From Leptolyngbya sp. PCC 7375 (GTDB taxonomy: Bacteria > Cyanobacteriota > Cyanobacteriia > Phormidesmidales > Phormidesmidaceae): a DNA stretch of 64,000 nucleotides. Location of the stretch: contig NZ_JH993793.1 in the NCBI RefSeq assembly GCF_000316115.1, positions 271,517 through 335,516 on the forward strand, read 5' to 3'. Below the pieces are notes generated by a model. It saw nothing but the letters and a program-made list of their open reading frames with translations. It did not search any database and was not told the DNA's origin. Positions within the stretch are counted from its first letter, which is position 1; each line of letters opens with the position of its first letter. Shown here in pieces: positions 16,524 through 26,002 of this stretch. A program made the translations under genes and the position numbers.

Positions 16524-16591
16524 CTCAAAATTCTCCTTACGATGGGTATGTTTCTGTGATGTCTTACCTGTGAAGCCACTCTTGTCTGAGG

Positions 16592-18082
16592 TCAATGCAA
16601 GGTCCCTACCCACCGGCCAATGACTTGGGCTGCATCTGGATGCGGAAAATGCTGATGGAAGATGCGGTAGTAGAATAATTCCTCTTGGGTGTTGACCGGC
16701 AGACCTTGGGCCTGAGCCTCTGTTAGAGACTGTTTGGAAATCGCTGCCTCAGCATGTTTTTCCAAGACACCTGACGAAGCACACCCTTGGGCAAATTCCA
16801 TTTTGTCGCGCCAGACAATTTCTTGGGGCAACAAATCTTCAAATGCCTTCCGTAACAACCATTTCTCAATCCCAAAGGTTGAGTAAAGCTTGAGATGGGG
16901 ATCGATCTGGAGACATAGTTCAATAAACTCTGTATCAAGGAAGGGAACTCGGCCTTCTAAGCTATGGGCCATGGTCATCCGATCCACCCGTTGCAGGTTA
17001 AGATTATGCAGCCCTTGAAGAATGGACACTGACTCCTGGTGTAGTGCTTTCGAATCATCGTAATCAGTAAAATAGCTATAGCCTGCAAACAGTTCATCAG
17101 CCCCCTCTCCGCTTAGGACTACTTTGACGTATTGACTCGCCAGGTGAGAGACAATATAACAGGGGATGGCACTACGTACTAAGGCAGGATCATAGGATTC
17201 CAAGTAGTAAATAACATCTGAGAGGACTGCCTGCATTTCCTCTTCAGAGTAGACATATTCATGGTGGATTGTTCCCAAGTGTTCTGCAACCAGGCGAGCG
17301 GCTTTTAAATCAGGAGATTGAGGCAGTCCCACAGAGAATGAGTGTAGCTGCGAGACGTGTTGCTTCATTAATGCGGCAATAATACTCGAATCAAGACCTC
17401 CACTCAAGAAAACACCTACAGGAACATCGGACATCAACCGCTTTTGTACGCTTCTAGAGAGGGCCTGGCGCATAGCGGGAAGAATAACATCCAAATCCTG
17501 CTGGAAAGAGGTTACTTCGGGAAGATTGTAGTAAGCAACCAATCCAGCTTGGGAGTGATAGTAATGGCTATTGGGAAATTCGCGAATTTGTTCAGCACAA
17601 TTTATCAAGGATTTCAATTCGGAGGCAAAGAAAATGTGGTCGCCCGCCGTGGCGTAATAGAGAGGTTTGATCCCAATACGATCCCTTCCTGCTAGCCATT
17701 CTTTGCCATCGCTGACCACAAAACTGAACATTCCGTCTAATTGATGAATCAGCTTTTGGCCAAAGGTTTGAAAGAGAGGCAGAAGAACTTCACTATCTGC
17801 CCTGGTACTAAAGGGATAGGAGGCAAAATGACGAGATTGTAGATCGCGAAAATTGTAAATTTCGCCATTACAAATACTGTAGAGAGCCTTGGATGAAGCT
17901 TGCATCGGTTGATGGCCGCCTTCTACATCCATAATGGAGAGACGTTGATGCCCTAAAGCCCAGTTGCTATCCTGAACGACACCCCTATCGTCTGGCCCGC
18001 GATGAACTAGAGATGACAGCATCGACGAGAAATCATATTGCTTTGATACATCAGGACCAAATCCACTAAGGATGCCACACAT
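16592..18082 (-). CDS. asnB: Glutamine-hydrolysing asparagine synthase
   Basis: The protein starts MCG, giving the N-terminal nucleophile Cys2 of class II glutamine amidotransferases; RGPDDRG and the CNGEIYN motif bind glutamine. The synthetase domain follows with the PP-loop SGGLDSS at residues 227-233 and the LSGEGADELFAGY motif. It makes asparagine (or a related amide) from aspartate, ATP and glutamine. At 496 residues it is shorter than E. coli AsnB (554). It sits 80 bases after the binding-protein gene of an osmoprotectant importer and before a methyltransferase and a glutaminase, an unusual setting. Its real acceptor may be an acid other than aspartate. Confidence 0.9.
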   Translation of the reverse strand: MCGILSGFGPDVSKQYDFSSMLSSLVHRGPDDRGVVQDSNWALGHQRLSIMDVEGGHQPMQASSKALYSICNGEIYNFRDLQSRHFASYPFSTRADSEVLLPLFQTFGQKLIHQLDGMFSFVVSDGKEWLAGRDRIGIKPLYYATAGDHIFFASELKSLINCAEQIREFPNSHYYHSQAGLVAYYNLPEVTSFQQDLDVILPAMRQALSRSVQKRLMSDVPVGVFLSGGLDSSIIAALMKQHVSQLHSFSVGLPQSPDLKAARLVAEHLGTIHHEYVYSEEEMQAVLSDVIYYLESYDPALVRSAIPCYIVSHLASQYVKVVLSGEGADELFAGYSYFTDYDDSKALHQESVSILQGLHNLNLQRVDRMTMAHSLEGRVPFLDTEFIELCLQIDPHLKLYSTFGIEKWLLRKAFEDLLPQEIVWRDKMEFAQGCASSGVLEKHAEAAISKQSLTEAQAQGLPVNTQEELFYYRIFHQHFPHPDAAQVIGRWVGTLH

Positions 18083-18162
18083 GATTAAAATAAAAAATCA
18101 ACAATTTCAATTTCTTGCGTTGCCAGCCTAGCACAGGTAGCTAAGCAAGAACAGACATATTG

Positions 18163-19068
18163 TTATTCTCCAATTAGTCCATTTTGTTCTAGAAATTCAC
18201 GGGCTACTTCATCAGATTCTCGACCATTACCGGCCACCTCCCAATTGAGGGCTCGCATTGCATCAGCATCTAGTAAGGCAGAAAGCTGATTGAGGATATC
18301 TGCAATTTCGGGATATTCATTAAGAATCTCCTGTCTTACAATAGGAGCCGCCGGATAAGGTGGCCAGAAGTTTTTGTCGTCTTCTAAGGCCAGCAAATCA
18401 TAGGCGACAATTTGTCCATCTGTGCCAAATCCAGTAGTCACATCAATTTCACCTTCTTCAATGCCGGAATAAAGTAACCCTGGATCGAGGGCAACAATAT
18501 CTTTAAAATTGAACCCACCGTAGGTATTTTTCAACCCAGGAAGTCCGTCCTCTCGGGCAGTAAATTCCTGGGTGGTGCCAAATGTCAAGTCATTGGCTTT
18601 ACTTGACAGGTCGCTCACAGTTTGAATTCCCAATTCACTCGCCCGTGGCTTGGGCATGACTAAGACATAGGTATTATTAAAGCTTGTTGGGGCAAGGACA
18701 GCTAGATTGAATTGTTCAGCATAGGTATCTTTAACTGTGTTGTAGACTTCATCTGCTCCCATGCTTGGGTCAAACCCCATGCTGAGGTGAGTGAGTAGAG
18801 CGGTACCTGTATATTCTGGATAGATATCAAGCTCTCCGCTGACAATAGCCTGATGGTTTTCACTGGTTCCCCCTACAGACCGGTAGTCTGCATTAAATCC
18901 TGACTCATCTAACAGGATGTCGTAGAGATTGCCGAGAATGTATTGTTCGGTAAAGTCTTTTGAACCTATACGAATTGTTGGTGCGTCTGGATTACTACTA
19001 TTACAAGCGGTCACACCTCCGATTGAGAGGCTTAATAAAATCCCTAAAAAGATACGTCGTCTAAACAT
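18163..19068 (-). CDS. Osmoprotectant-type ABC transporter substrate-binding lipoprotein
   Basis: An N-terminal signal of 21 residues ends in a lipobox (GVTAC, Cys22), so the protein is anchored outside the cytoplasmic membrane. The mature part is a type II periplasmic binding fold of the OpuC/OsmF group: IRIGSKDFTEQYILGNL at the start, then YPEYTGTALL. Members bind glycine betaine, choline, carnitine or similar amines. Which one this binds cannot be read directly. It follows two permease genes and precedes asnB on the same strand. Confidence 0.9.
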   Translation of the reverse strand: MFRRRIFLGILLSLSIGGVTACNSSNPDAPTIRIGSKDFTEQYILGNLYDILLDESGFNADYRSVGGTSENHQAIVSGELDIYPEYTGTALLTHLSMGFDPSMGADEVYNTVKDTYAEQFNLAVLAPTSFNNTYVLVMPKPRASELGIQTVSDLSSKANDLTFGTTQEFTAREDGLPGLKNTYGGFNFKDIVALDPGLLYSGIEEGEIDVTTGFGTDGQIVAYDLLALEDDKNFWPPYPAAPIVRQEILNEYPEIADILNQLSALLDADAMRALNWEVAGNGRESDEVAREFLEQNGLIGE

Positions 19069-19161
19069 CAGTACTCTCCTGGCAAGCTACAAGATAAAAA
19101 GTTAGTCAAAAAAATCAGTCAAAAACATAGCGAAAATACAAAGATAAACAACCCTCAGGAT

Positions 19162-20241
19162 TTATGGCGATGCAGCCATCCCTCGGAGTCGTTTAGCCCT
19201 GGATTGATCATTGCGATAGTTAAGGATACATTCAAATCCAGTGATCACCGCAATGCTCAACGTCGCTAAGAGAAACATTCTCAATCCGATTTGAAGTTGA
19301 TCAAGAGTGGTTAAGATCCCGATCAACAGCCATATCAACCCAGCAAGTGCTATTCCGGCAAGGATAAACGAGGTCAGAAAAGAATGAGCCTGTGGCTTTC
19401 GTCGAGGAAATAATGTTGCAGTTAAACTCAAAAGCAAAACGGGTAGGCCAATGGCTCGATACTCAGTGTGGAGACCCGTTAGAACAATAGGATTGCCAGA
19501 AACATCAATAGATGATTCCCAGGGTAGCAAAACACCAAAGATCAGTGGCATTACAACAACAGCTAATAAAACACTCGTAAATCCAGTGGAGGTTTTAGCT
19601 GTATCCCTTAAGCCCTGAGGTGTGGCCCAAGTCTCTAGGCGACCAAAGGCCTCCTCAAAGTAGAAAGCTAATAAGGTTGCAGGCAATGCCCCTGCTAGCA
19701 TAATGTGATCTTTGTTCAGGGCATGTCCCCGCAAAATCAAATCTCCTAAGCCACCACCGCCAATAAATGCTGCCAGGGTCGCACTCGCTACTACCACCAC
19801 AGCTGCGGTTCTCACACCTGCCATAATGATGGGCAACGCAATCGGTAGTTCAAGTCTTAGTAAAATGTGGAGATCTCTCATCCCCATGCCATAGGCCGCT
19901 TCTTTGGTGTCTGAGTTAACTTGCTCAATTCCAACGGTTGTATTGAGCAACACAGGTAAGGTACCAATGAATCCTAATGCAACTAAGGTGGGTGGCGTAC
20001 CAATGCCCAACAATGGTAAGGCAAGCGCCAAAATTGCCAAACTTGGGATGGTGCGACCAATTTTACTGATGGTGAGCAAAGGGTCTCGTAACCATCTCAC
20101 CCGTGAACTCAAGATGCCTAAAACTAGGCCCAGGACAATCGAAATGGCCAGGGCAATGAATGTAATCTTCAAATGCTGACTCAACGCAATTGTAAACTCT
20201 TGAGACTGGCTGATAATGTAATCAAACATTTCCCTCAACAT
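19162..20241 (-). CDS. Osmoprotectant ABC transporter permease 2
   Basis: A 359-residue membrane protein with the binding-protein-dependent transport fold: five to six helices in the first 220 residues, including the EAA-like loop AAYGMGMRDLHILLRLELPIALP that contacts the ATPase. The C-terminal 130 residues add four more hydrophobic segments, making it longer than ordinary OpuCB/OpuCD (about 220 aa). It pairs with the shorter permease encoded 11 bases upstream. Together they would form the membrane channel. Confidence 0.88.
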   Translation of the reverse strand: MLREMFDYIISQSQEFTIALSQHLKITFIALAISIVLGLVLGILSSRVRWLRDPLLTISKIGRTIPSLAILALALPLLGIGTPPTLVALGFIGTLPVLLNTTVGIEQVNSDTKEAAYGMGMRDLHILLRLELPIALPIIMAGVRTAAVVVVASATLAAFIGGGGLGDLILRGHALNKDHIMLAGALPATLLAFYFEEAFGRLETWATPQGLRDTAKTSTGFTSVLLAVVVMPLIFGVLLPWESSIDVSGNPIVLTGLHTEYRAIGLPVLLLSLTATLFPRRKPQAHSFLTSFILAGIALAGLIWLLIGILTTLDQLQIGLRMFLLATLSIAVITGFECILNYRNDQSRAKRLRGMAASP

Positions 20242-20252
20242 GCAGACTCCTC

Positions 20253-20939
20253 CTACTGAGTGGCGGAGCCGGGCAAGGCTCGCTCAATGCATCCAATGAC
20301 CTGATCAAATAAAACAGCAAGGACAGCGGCACCAATCGCGCCAGCCACAATTTTGTCGTTCCGGGTACCGCCTGCAGAAATCCCTTCAAAAATTAGATTG
20401 CCTAGACTATTTGCTCCAAAAAAAGAAGCTAACGTTGCCAAACTAATGGTCGAAACCGTTGCAATGCGGATTCCTGCAAATATGACCGGTAAAGCGAGGG
20501 GGAGTTCAACCTTAAGTAAAATACTGCGATCGCGCATGCCCATGCCGCGAGCGGTTTCAATCACAGCGGCATCAACGCCATCAATACCAACCGCTGTGTT
20601 ACGAATTATCGCCAGCAAAGAATACAGGGTGAGGGCAATAATCGCCGCCGTAAAGCCGATACCTACCAGCGGCACCAGCATACCAAACATCGCTAAGCTA
20701 GGGATGGTATACAACATGCCAGCGAGTTTAATCACCGGATCATAAAGAACGCGTACACGGGTGATTAAAATCCCCAATGGCACACTAATCAGGACAGCAA
20801 GCACCAGTGTCACCAATGTGATCAACAGGTGTCCTCCCAAAAAATCCAGCACTCGGTCAGGACGTCCTACACCAGGCAGGTAGTACAGCAAACCATCTTT
20901 GATACTGACTAGAAAACGAACAAAATTTTCCATCATCAC
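20253..20939 (-). CDS. Osmoprotectant ABC transporter permease 1
   Basis: A 228-residue permease of normal length for the OpuCB family, with about six membrane helices and the EAA loop ETARGMGMRDRSILLKVELPLALP. It lies 15 bases after the ATPase gene and 11 bases before the second permease. Likely forms a heterodimer with that protein. A HIP1 octamer (GCGATCGC) lies within the gene near 20526. Confidence 0.9.
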   Translation of the reverse strand: MMMENFVRFLVSIKDGLLYYLPGVGRPDRVLDFLGGHLLITLVTLVLAVLISVPLGILITRVRVLYDPVIKLAGMLYTIPSLAMFGMLVPLVGIGFTAAIIALTLYSLLAIIRNTAVGIDGVDAAVIETARGMGMRDRSILLKVELPLALPVIFAGIRIATVSTISLATLASFFGANSLGNLIFEGISAGGTRNDKIVAGAIGAAVLAVLFDQVIGCIERALPGSATQ

Positions 20940-20954
20940 ACTGGGGTTAACGGC

Positions 20955-22094
20955 CTATTTCACAGAGGTAGTCGGCACCTTGGAGCGTTTGATCAGCCGC
21001 TGGGCATCGTCCGCTGAAACCAGTCCAACAAGGTGGTGCGCACTGTCAAGCACAGGCAAAAGACTTATCCCATAACTCAACATTACAGAGAATGCATCTC
21101 GCATGGTGGCTTCCTCTTCAGTTGTCGTAATAATCTCATGCACAATCTCATGGGCATATTTACTCGGCTGAGCTTGAGCACCGTCAAGGGTGACATAGCC
21201 AATCAGCGTTTGAGCATCATCAACGATAAATAAGCTATCTAGGTCGTACTGCTGCATGCGAATGGCCAAATCCGATGCAGACTCATTAAATTGACCTTGA
21301 ATGGGCGCGGTCTGCATCACCTCACTGACCCGCACCAGGGTGAGCTTTTTTAAACCTCGATCTGAACCGACAAAATCTGCAACAAAGCCGTTGGCCGGAT
21401 TGGACAGAATATTAGTCGGTGTATCAAACTGTTGCAGGACTCCCCCGACTTGCAAAATACAGATAAGCGTTCCCATTTTGAGGGCTTCATTGATGTCGTG
21501 AGTAACGAACACAATGGTTTTTTTCAGCTGCTTTTGCAGACGCAGGAATTCGTTTTGCAGCCGATCTCGGGTCATGGGGTCAATGGCCCCAAAGGGTTCA
21601 TCCATCAGCATTACCGGTGGATCGGCTGCCAGCGCTCTTGCCACACCCACCCGCTGACGCTGACCACCTGAAAGCTGCCGAGGATAGCGATCGCAAAACT
21701 GCGAAGGATCTAGTCCAACAATGTCTAAAAGCTCATTCACACGACGATCAATGCGCCCCTTACTCCAACCCAACATTTGAGGAACAAGGGCAACATTGTC
21801 TCGAATTGTGAAATGGGGAAATAGACCTATCTGCTGAATAACGTAACCAATATTGCGACGGAGTTCAATCGTATCCTGCTTCAGGATATTGCGTCCCCCA
21901 ACAAAGATATTGCCACTGGTGGGTTCAATCAGACGATTGACCATTTTTAGAGCCGTTGTTTTGCCACATCCAGAGGGACCAATGACGACACAGGTTTCAC
22001 CTTCAGGCACGGCAATCGTTAACCTCTGAACCGCAGGCTTGCCTGAACTGGGATAGTATTTCGTGACATCATCAAATTGAATCATTGGTACCAT
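20955..22094 (-). CDS. Osmoprotectant ABC transporter ATP-binding protein with CBS domains
   Basis: Walker A is GPSGCGKTT (residues 39-47), the ABC signature LSGGQRQRV begins at 141 and Walker B is MLMDEP (162-167), with the switch His in FVTHD. The C-terminal third (from about 255) is a pair of CBS domains, which in OpuA/OpuC ATPases sense ionic strength or nucleotides. First gene of the seven-gene operon. The frame starts MVPMIQF; Met4 is an alternative start. The IS4-type element begins 73 bases upstream, so the native promoter region has been displaced. Confidence 0.92.
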   Translation of the reverse strand: MVPMIQFDDVTKYYPSSGKPAVQRLTIAVPEGETCVVIGPSGCGKTTALKMVNRLIEPTSGNIFVGGRNILKQDTIELRRNIGYVIQQIGLFPHFTIRDNVALVPQMLGWSKGRIDRRVNELLDIVGLDPSQFCDRYPRQLSGGQRQRVGVARALAADPPVMLMDEPFGAIDPMTRDRLQNEFLRLQKQLKKTIVFVTHDINEALKMGTLICILQVGGVLQQFDTPTNILSNPANGFVADFVGSDRGLKKLTLVRVSEVMQTAPIQGQFNESASDLAIRMQQYDLDSLFIVDDAQTLIGYVTLDGAQAQPSKYAHEIVHEIITTTEEEATMRDAFSVMLSYGISLLPVLDSAHHLVGLVSADDAQRLIKRSKVPTTSVK

Positions 22095-22166
22095 TGCATT
22101 TACCTGGATTGTGAAAGATCAATACCAGTAGTTGAGAATAGCCATTCTTAAGATTTAGTTCTTATT

Positions 22167-23724
22167 CTGAACAGTAAGAAGTTTTTGTTGCTTTTCAGAA
22201 GCGCTCTATAAAAAAGAACATTCCATCGCTCAGAGAGCCCGGAATGCCCGAAACTAGCTGAAGTGAAAGATTCAGCTGATTTTATTATGGAGCTCTACGA
22301 GCGTATCGAGCAAATTATCGTTACATTCCGTCCAGCCTTTAGTCGCAATGCTACATTCGGGTGGTTTGTGCTGCTGTTGTGGGGAGCCCTACTAACGACC
22401 CAGCCCCCTGCGGTGACCAGTTATTTGAATGCCCTGGGTCTGGGAGCGGAGTACTATCATCAAGCCCTCCATTGGTTTCATTCATCTGGATATGAGATGG
22501 ACCGGGTGTGCCGTCGTTGGGGCCGTTGGCTCAGTCATCAGACCGATGGATATCGACTCAAGGGGCATCGAGTGTATGTCGGTGACGGCATTAAGGTCAG
22601 CAAAGAGGGGCGTAAAATGCCTGGGGTTAAAGGCCTGCATCAAGAGTCCGATAACCTCAGTAAACCAGAATGGATACGGGGGCATTATTTTAGTGCGTTG
22701 GGCCTTTTAATCGGACTCGACTCCGCGCTGTTTGTCAGTCTCATTGCGCTTAAACTTCATGATGGCATCATTGCGACCACTGACGATGCTGAGAGTCGTC
22801 TAACCGAGAAAATGGCGCAACTCTGTGTCACCCATATGGGGCAGGGCAGCTATGCCGTGTTGGATGCCTACTATGCGTGTCGGGTTGTATTACAGCGGTT
22901 TCGTCAACACCACCTCCATCTCATTAGTCGCAGTCGCATCTCAACGGTGGCACGGGCCGAGTTTTCAGCGAATCCACAGGTCGCAAAACGAGGACGCCCT
23001 CGACAATGGGGAGCCAAAATCAGGCTCAGAGACTTGTTCGAGGAGACCGATAGCTGGTTAAGCGAAACGGTCTCACTCTATGGTCAGCCCGTTTCACTGG
23101 TCTATCAGTGTTTTCAGTTTTACTGGGATAGCCCCACCGAGAAGGTCCTCTTTGTCCTCACCCAACAACCGTGTGGCAAACGGATGATCCTGCTCTCGTC
23201 AGACCTCAGCCTCACTGGACTAGAGGTCATTGAAACCTATACAAAGCGCTTCAAAATCGAGGTCGCTTTTCGCACCTTGGTTCATCTCCTGGGTGGGTTT
23301 GCCTATCGGTTCTGGCTCAAAGCACTCGACAAAATTGCTGACTGGCCTGACTCGATGTACCTGCTCGACTATGACACCGATATCCAGACCCAAATTCTTA
23401 GCAAAGTCGAGGCCTTTGAACGCTTTGTCAACCTCAATGCTATCGCCTTAGGACTACTGCAAGTGCTCGCTCTGGAAATGCCGAATCATATCTGGCGATA
23501 CTTTCCGGGCTGGTTTCGTACCCTACCCAAGCATGGCTATCCCAGTGAACGGATTGTTCGAATGGCTCTCCAAGACCAGCAAGAGATCGTTTTATCCAAG
23601 AGTAGGCCTGCTCTACTGTTGAATAAATTATTGGCGGGTAAGATAGAGCAGGGCAAAACGTCCAAAACACCTTCGTTGGCAGCGTAGGAAAACGACAAAA
23701 AGGCAACATTAACTTGTTACTCAA
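22167..23724 (+). mobile_element. IS4-type element with 11-bp target duplication
   Basis: TAGTTCTTATT occurs at 22156-22166 and again at 23725-23735, directly beside the ends. The ends are imperfect inverted repeats of about 25 bases sharing TGA-GTAA-AAGTT-TGTTGC-TTT. Length is 1558 bases. A long duplication of 10-12 bases is usual for IS4 relatives. The target is the region just upstream of the osmoprotectant operon. Confidence 0.85.
22287..23687 (+). CDS. IS4-like DDE transposase (about 466 aa)
   Basis: First Asp in VYVGDGIKVSKEGRKMPGVK, second Asp in SYAVLDAYYACRVVL, and the Glu in the YTKRFKIEVAFRTLVHLLGG helix, separated by an insertion, as in IS4 relatives. The frame is open eight codons further back to a GTG at 22263; I prefer ATG 22287 because related proteins begin MEL. 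Full length and undamaged, so it could be active. Confidence 0.88.
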   Translation: MELYERIEQIIVTFRPAFSRNATFGWFVLLLWGALLTTQPPAVTSYLNALGLGAEYYHQALHWFHSSGYEMDRVCRRWGRWLSHQTDGYRLKGHRVYVGDGIKVSKEGRKMPGVKGLHQESDNLSKPEWIRGHYFSALGLLIGLDSALFVSLIALKLHDGIIATTDDAESRLTEKMAQLCVTHMGQGSYAVLDAYYACRVVLQRFRQHHLHLISRSRISTVARAEFSANPQVAKRGRPRQWGAKIRLRDLFEETDSWLSETVSLYGQPVSLVYQCFQFYWDSPTEKVLFVLTQQPCGKRMILLSSDLSLTGLEVIETYTKRFKIEVAFRTLVHLLGGFAYRFWLKALDKIADWPDSMYLLDYDTDIQTQILSKVEAFERFVNLNAIALGLLQVLALEMPNHIWRYFPGWFRTLPKHGYPSERIVRMALQDQQEIVLSKSRPALLLNKLLAGKIEQGKTSKTPSLAA

Positions 23725-23735
23725 TAGTTCTTATT

Positions 23736-24318
23736 ATATTTATTTTTTATCGTGTAATTGTTAGGGATAAGAGCCATACCACAAGTCCATATCCTTGACT
23801 GTGTCTCGTCAAGCTACAAAAGACACCTTCTCATCTTTAATGCCACACCACAAGTAATCGGCAAAGATATTGTCAAAGCTTAACTTCACAGGCCAGTTGC
23901 GTCCCTTGATCAACAATCAAAGAGAGTTGGCTCCCAAGGATTAAGGATATCTTCAAAGTCTTGACATAAAAGCTCACATCCAGAAGGAAACAACAGGAAT
24001 ATTTGACTGTGTTTGGACTGACCCATTTTCTGTAATGTCAGGCCACAGAACAAGATAATGCTCCCCATACCATGGCCTTTGCACCTACCAAAAAAGTTGC
24101 GTTTGGAGATTCCTCTATATCAACTACTCTGTTGCATTCACCAACCCTAGCTGTTGCAAAAATAGTTTCATTTTTTTTAACAGCTAATCAACCCTTGTTG
24201 CTGCTCCTTTAGAGGCTATTGCACAAAGCCTAAAACCCCTAATACATAAGGATTTAGCTATTGTTTATTGTAGATAAACACGTCTATACTCACATCATCT
24301 GGACACAAGGAGTACCCC
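23736..24318. other. Intergenic region with decayed sequence
   Basis: About 580 bases with no reading frame I trust. The last part contains a good ribosome site (AAGGAG) for the gene at 24319. The remainder may be degraded transposon DNA, but no motif could be named. Confidence 0.45.
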
Positions 24319-24732
24319 ATGAACCAACGACCCAAACGACAACCCAAAAGACGACCCAGACGACAACGGCGTTATCGCCTTATCAGCAGTAGCATGCTTA
24401 TACTCCTAGGCTTCAGCCTTGGTATCGGTCTTCGCTTCCAAGCCAAAGCCGCCTCAGCCAAGAAAGACATCTGCCAGGATATAATATCCAGCCAAGCTGT
24501 TCTCTCACGACAACAACTTACCCAATTGCTCACGATCCCCGAACGAGAAAATCGCCAGGCCATCGAAGCCATTGCAGAAGAGCCTTACTGCACACTAACC
24601 ACCCTTGAAGTGAGGGCTGGGGTCATAGCTGAACGCACTGCCTATCCCCTGGCCTTTGATCCCAATACCTGGTTGGTTCTACTTTACGAAGATGAGGAGT
24701 ATGTCGGCTATGGCTTTAACCTTCAGCACTAA
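24319..24732 (+). CDS. Small membrane-anchored or secreted protein of unknown function
   Basis: The first 22 residues are extremely basic (Lys/Arg/Pro/Gln), followed by one hydrophobic segment (LISSSMLILLGFSLGIGL) and a possible cleavage site after AKAASA. The outer part of about 90 residues has two cysteines (DICQDII and EEPYCTL), possibly a disulfide, and an acidic end. Start supported by AAGGAG nine bases before the ATG. It overlaps the start of a lipoprotein gene and forms a three-gene set of exported proteins. No family recognised. Confidence 0.7.
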   Translation: MNQRPKRQPKRRPRRQRRYRLISSSMLILLGFSLGIGLRFQAKAASAKKDICQDIISSQAVLSRQQLTQLLTIPERENRQAIEAIAEEPYCTLTTLEVRAGVIAERTAYPLAFDPNTWLVLLYEDEEYVGYGFNLQH

Positions 24733-25165
24733 ACACATACTGAAAATCACGGGTGGAGCACTGCTCACTCTACTGACGGCCTGCCAGTCAGATCCCCCAA
24801 CTCGCAACATTACCATTCAACAAACCTGGGAACTCCAGGTGGGTAATCAGGTAGGAGACTATCGTATTAGTAGCGGTCTTGGGGACGTTACTCTTGAGTT
24901 GGATGGTGCTCCAGTGCGGCTACCCTTTGATGGCAAAGTCCAGCCTATGGATCCGCACTGCATTGCGATCACCAGCCCCGAGGTGCCCGCTTATCTGTTT
25001 CGACTCTGCGGCATCAATAGCCCCAACTTGGGACAAGACAACAAAGGTCACATCATTGGTCGGGCTCAGCAGCTAGTTTTTGCCGCTTTTAGAAAAGAAC
25101 CTGATGGTACTTGGGCACTGATCGAACCGGCCACTGATTTGATTGAACAATTTCTCACGGAGTAA
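24710..25165 (+). CDS. Lipoprotein of unknown function
   Basis: Starting at ATG 24710 the protein has a short signal ending in the lipobox LLTAC and is then lipid-anchored. The mature part of about 125 residues is beta-rich with two cysteines (DPHCIAI and FRLCGI). GAGGAG ten bases upstream supports this start; earlier in-frame ATGs exist. It overlaps the previous gene by 23 bases. No family recognised. Confidence 0.65.
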   Translation: MALTFSTKHILKITGGALLTLLTACQSDPPTRNITIQQTWELQVGNQVGDYRISSGLGDVTLELDGAPVRLPFDGKVQPMDPHCIAITSPEVPAYLFRLCGINSPNLGQDNKGHIIGRAQQLVFAAFRKEPDGTWALIEPATDLIEQFLTE

Positions 25166-25171
25166 TTCATC

Positions 25172-25954
25172 ATGACCTATCACTGGTCAGTTCACGGGTC
25201 AATTCCTATGGGTATTGTCTTACTGTGGGCCGCTCCGGCTCCGGCCAGAGATATTGCCCTGACATTTGATTCACCAACGGCTCATCTCCCCCAACTAATC
25301 AAAACCACAGACCACAACGATGCAGTTAGTCTCAGCTTTGCGCCCAAGCCTCAAAAGGCACCAGTACCAGTTATCCAGGTTCTCCATACTTTAGACACGT
25401 TATTCCACGGCGGGAACAACTCCTTAGTTGCTCGTGCTGTGGGCAGTGCTGAGGGCACCCGCACCCCCGACGGTGGCTATACCTCTGCTTACTACGGCCA
25501 TATAGATCCTGGCAACCACAAGTGGAATCTGGGCAGCTTTTCCTATCAGCATGGAGCCAACTCCCCTGCCGAAGCCGATAACAAACAGCTCCAGCGCCTG
25601 TACAACCAGGCTATTGAGCTCCGGCAACAGGCTAGCGCACAACAGATCACTCTATCCCTTGCCGAGGAACTCAACGGCATTGATCTAGCTAATCAGGCTC
25701 CCTTAGCTGCTCTAGATCGAGGCTATATCAATTGGCTGGCAAAGCTCTACAGACGTGACGACACCAACACCAACCTGCCAACAATGAGTGCAACCGACCG
25801 CATTATCTGGGCCAGAACCCATGCATTTCTTGACCCCGATAGCGGTCACTGGAATGCCCCTGGTCTAGGCAACACCCTAAACTCCATCCGCTGGGACCAG
25901 GCTAGACGGCAACAGGCTGTGCAACAGGCAATGGAAATGAACTCAAGCAGGTGA
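25172..25954 (+). CDS. Conserved secreted protein of unknown function
   Basis: A signal peptide (about 26 residues ending APARD) is followed by a linker and a compact domain with a striking motif: ARAVGSAEGTR, DGGYTSAYYGHIDPGN and NLGSFSYQH (residues about 86-130). Gly-x-x-x-Gly/Tyr/His-Asp-Pro patterns like this resemble lysozyme-like or calcium-binding secreted domains, but I cannot assign it. The C-terminal half is helical. Last of three consecutive genes for exported proteins (six bases after the lipoprotein stop). Confidence 0.7.
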   Translation: MTYHWSVHGSIPMGIVLLWAAPAPARDIALTFDSPTAHLPQLIKTTDHNDAVSLSFAPKPQKAPVPVIQVLHTLDTLFHGGNNSLVARAVGSAEGTRTPDGGYTSAYYGHIDPGNHKWNLGSFSYQHGANSPAEADNKQLQRLYNQAIELRQQASAQQITLSLAEELNGIDLANQAPLAALDRGYINWLAKLYRRDDTNTNLPTMSATDRIIWARTHAFLDPDSGHWNAPGLGNTLNSIRWDQARRQQAVQQAMEMNSSR

Positions 25955-26002
25955 GCCACAACATAGCTCACCCCTAACTCTGAATCAACAAACGTTCTGC
26001 TG

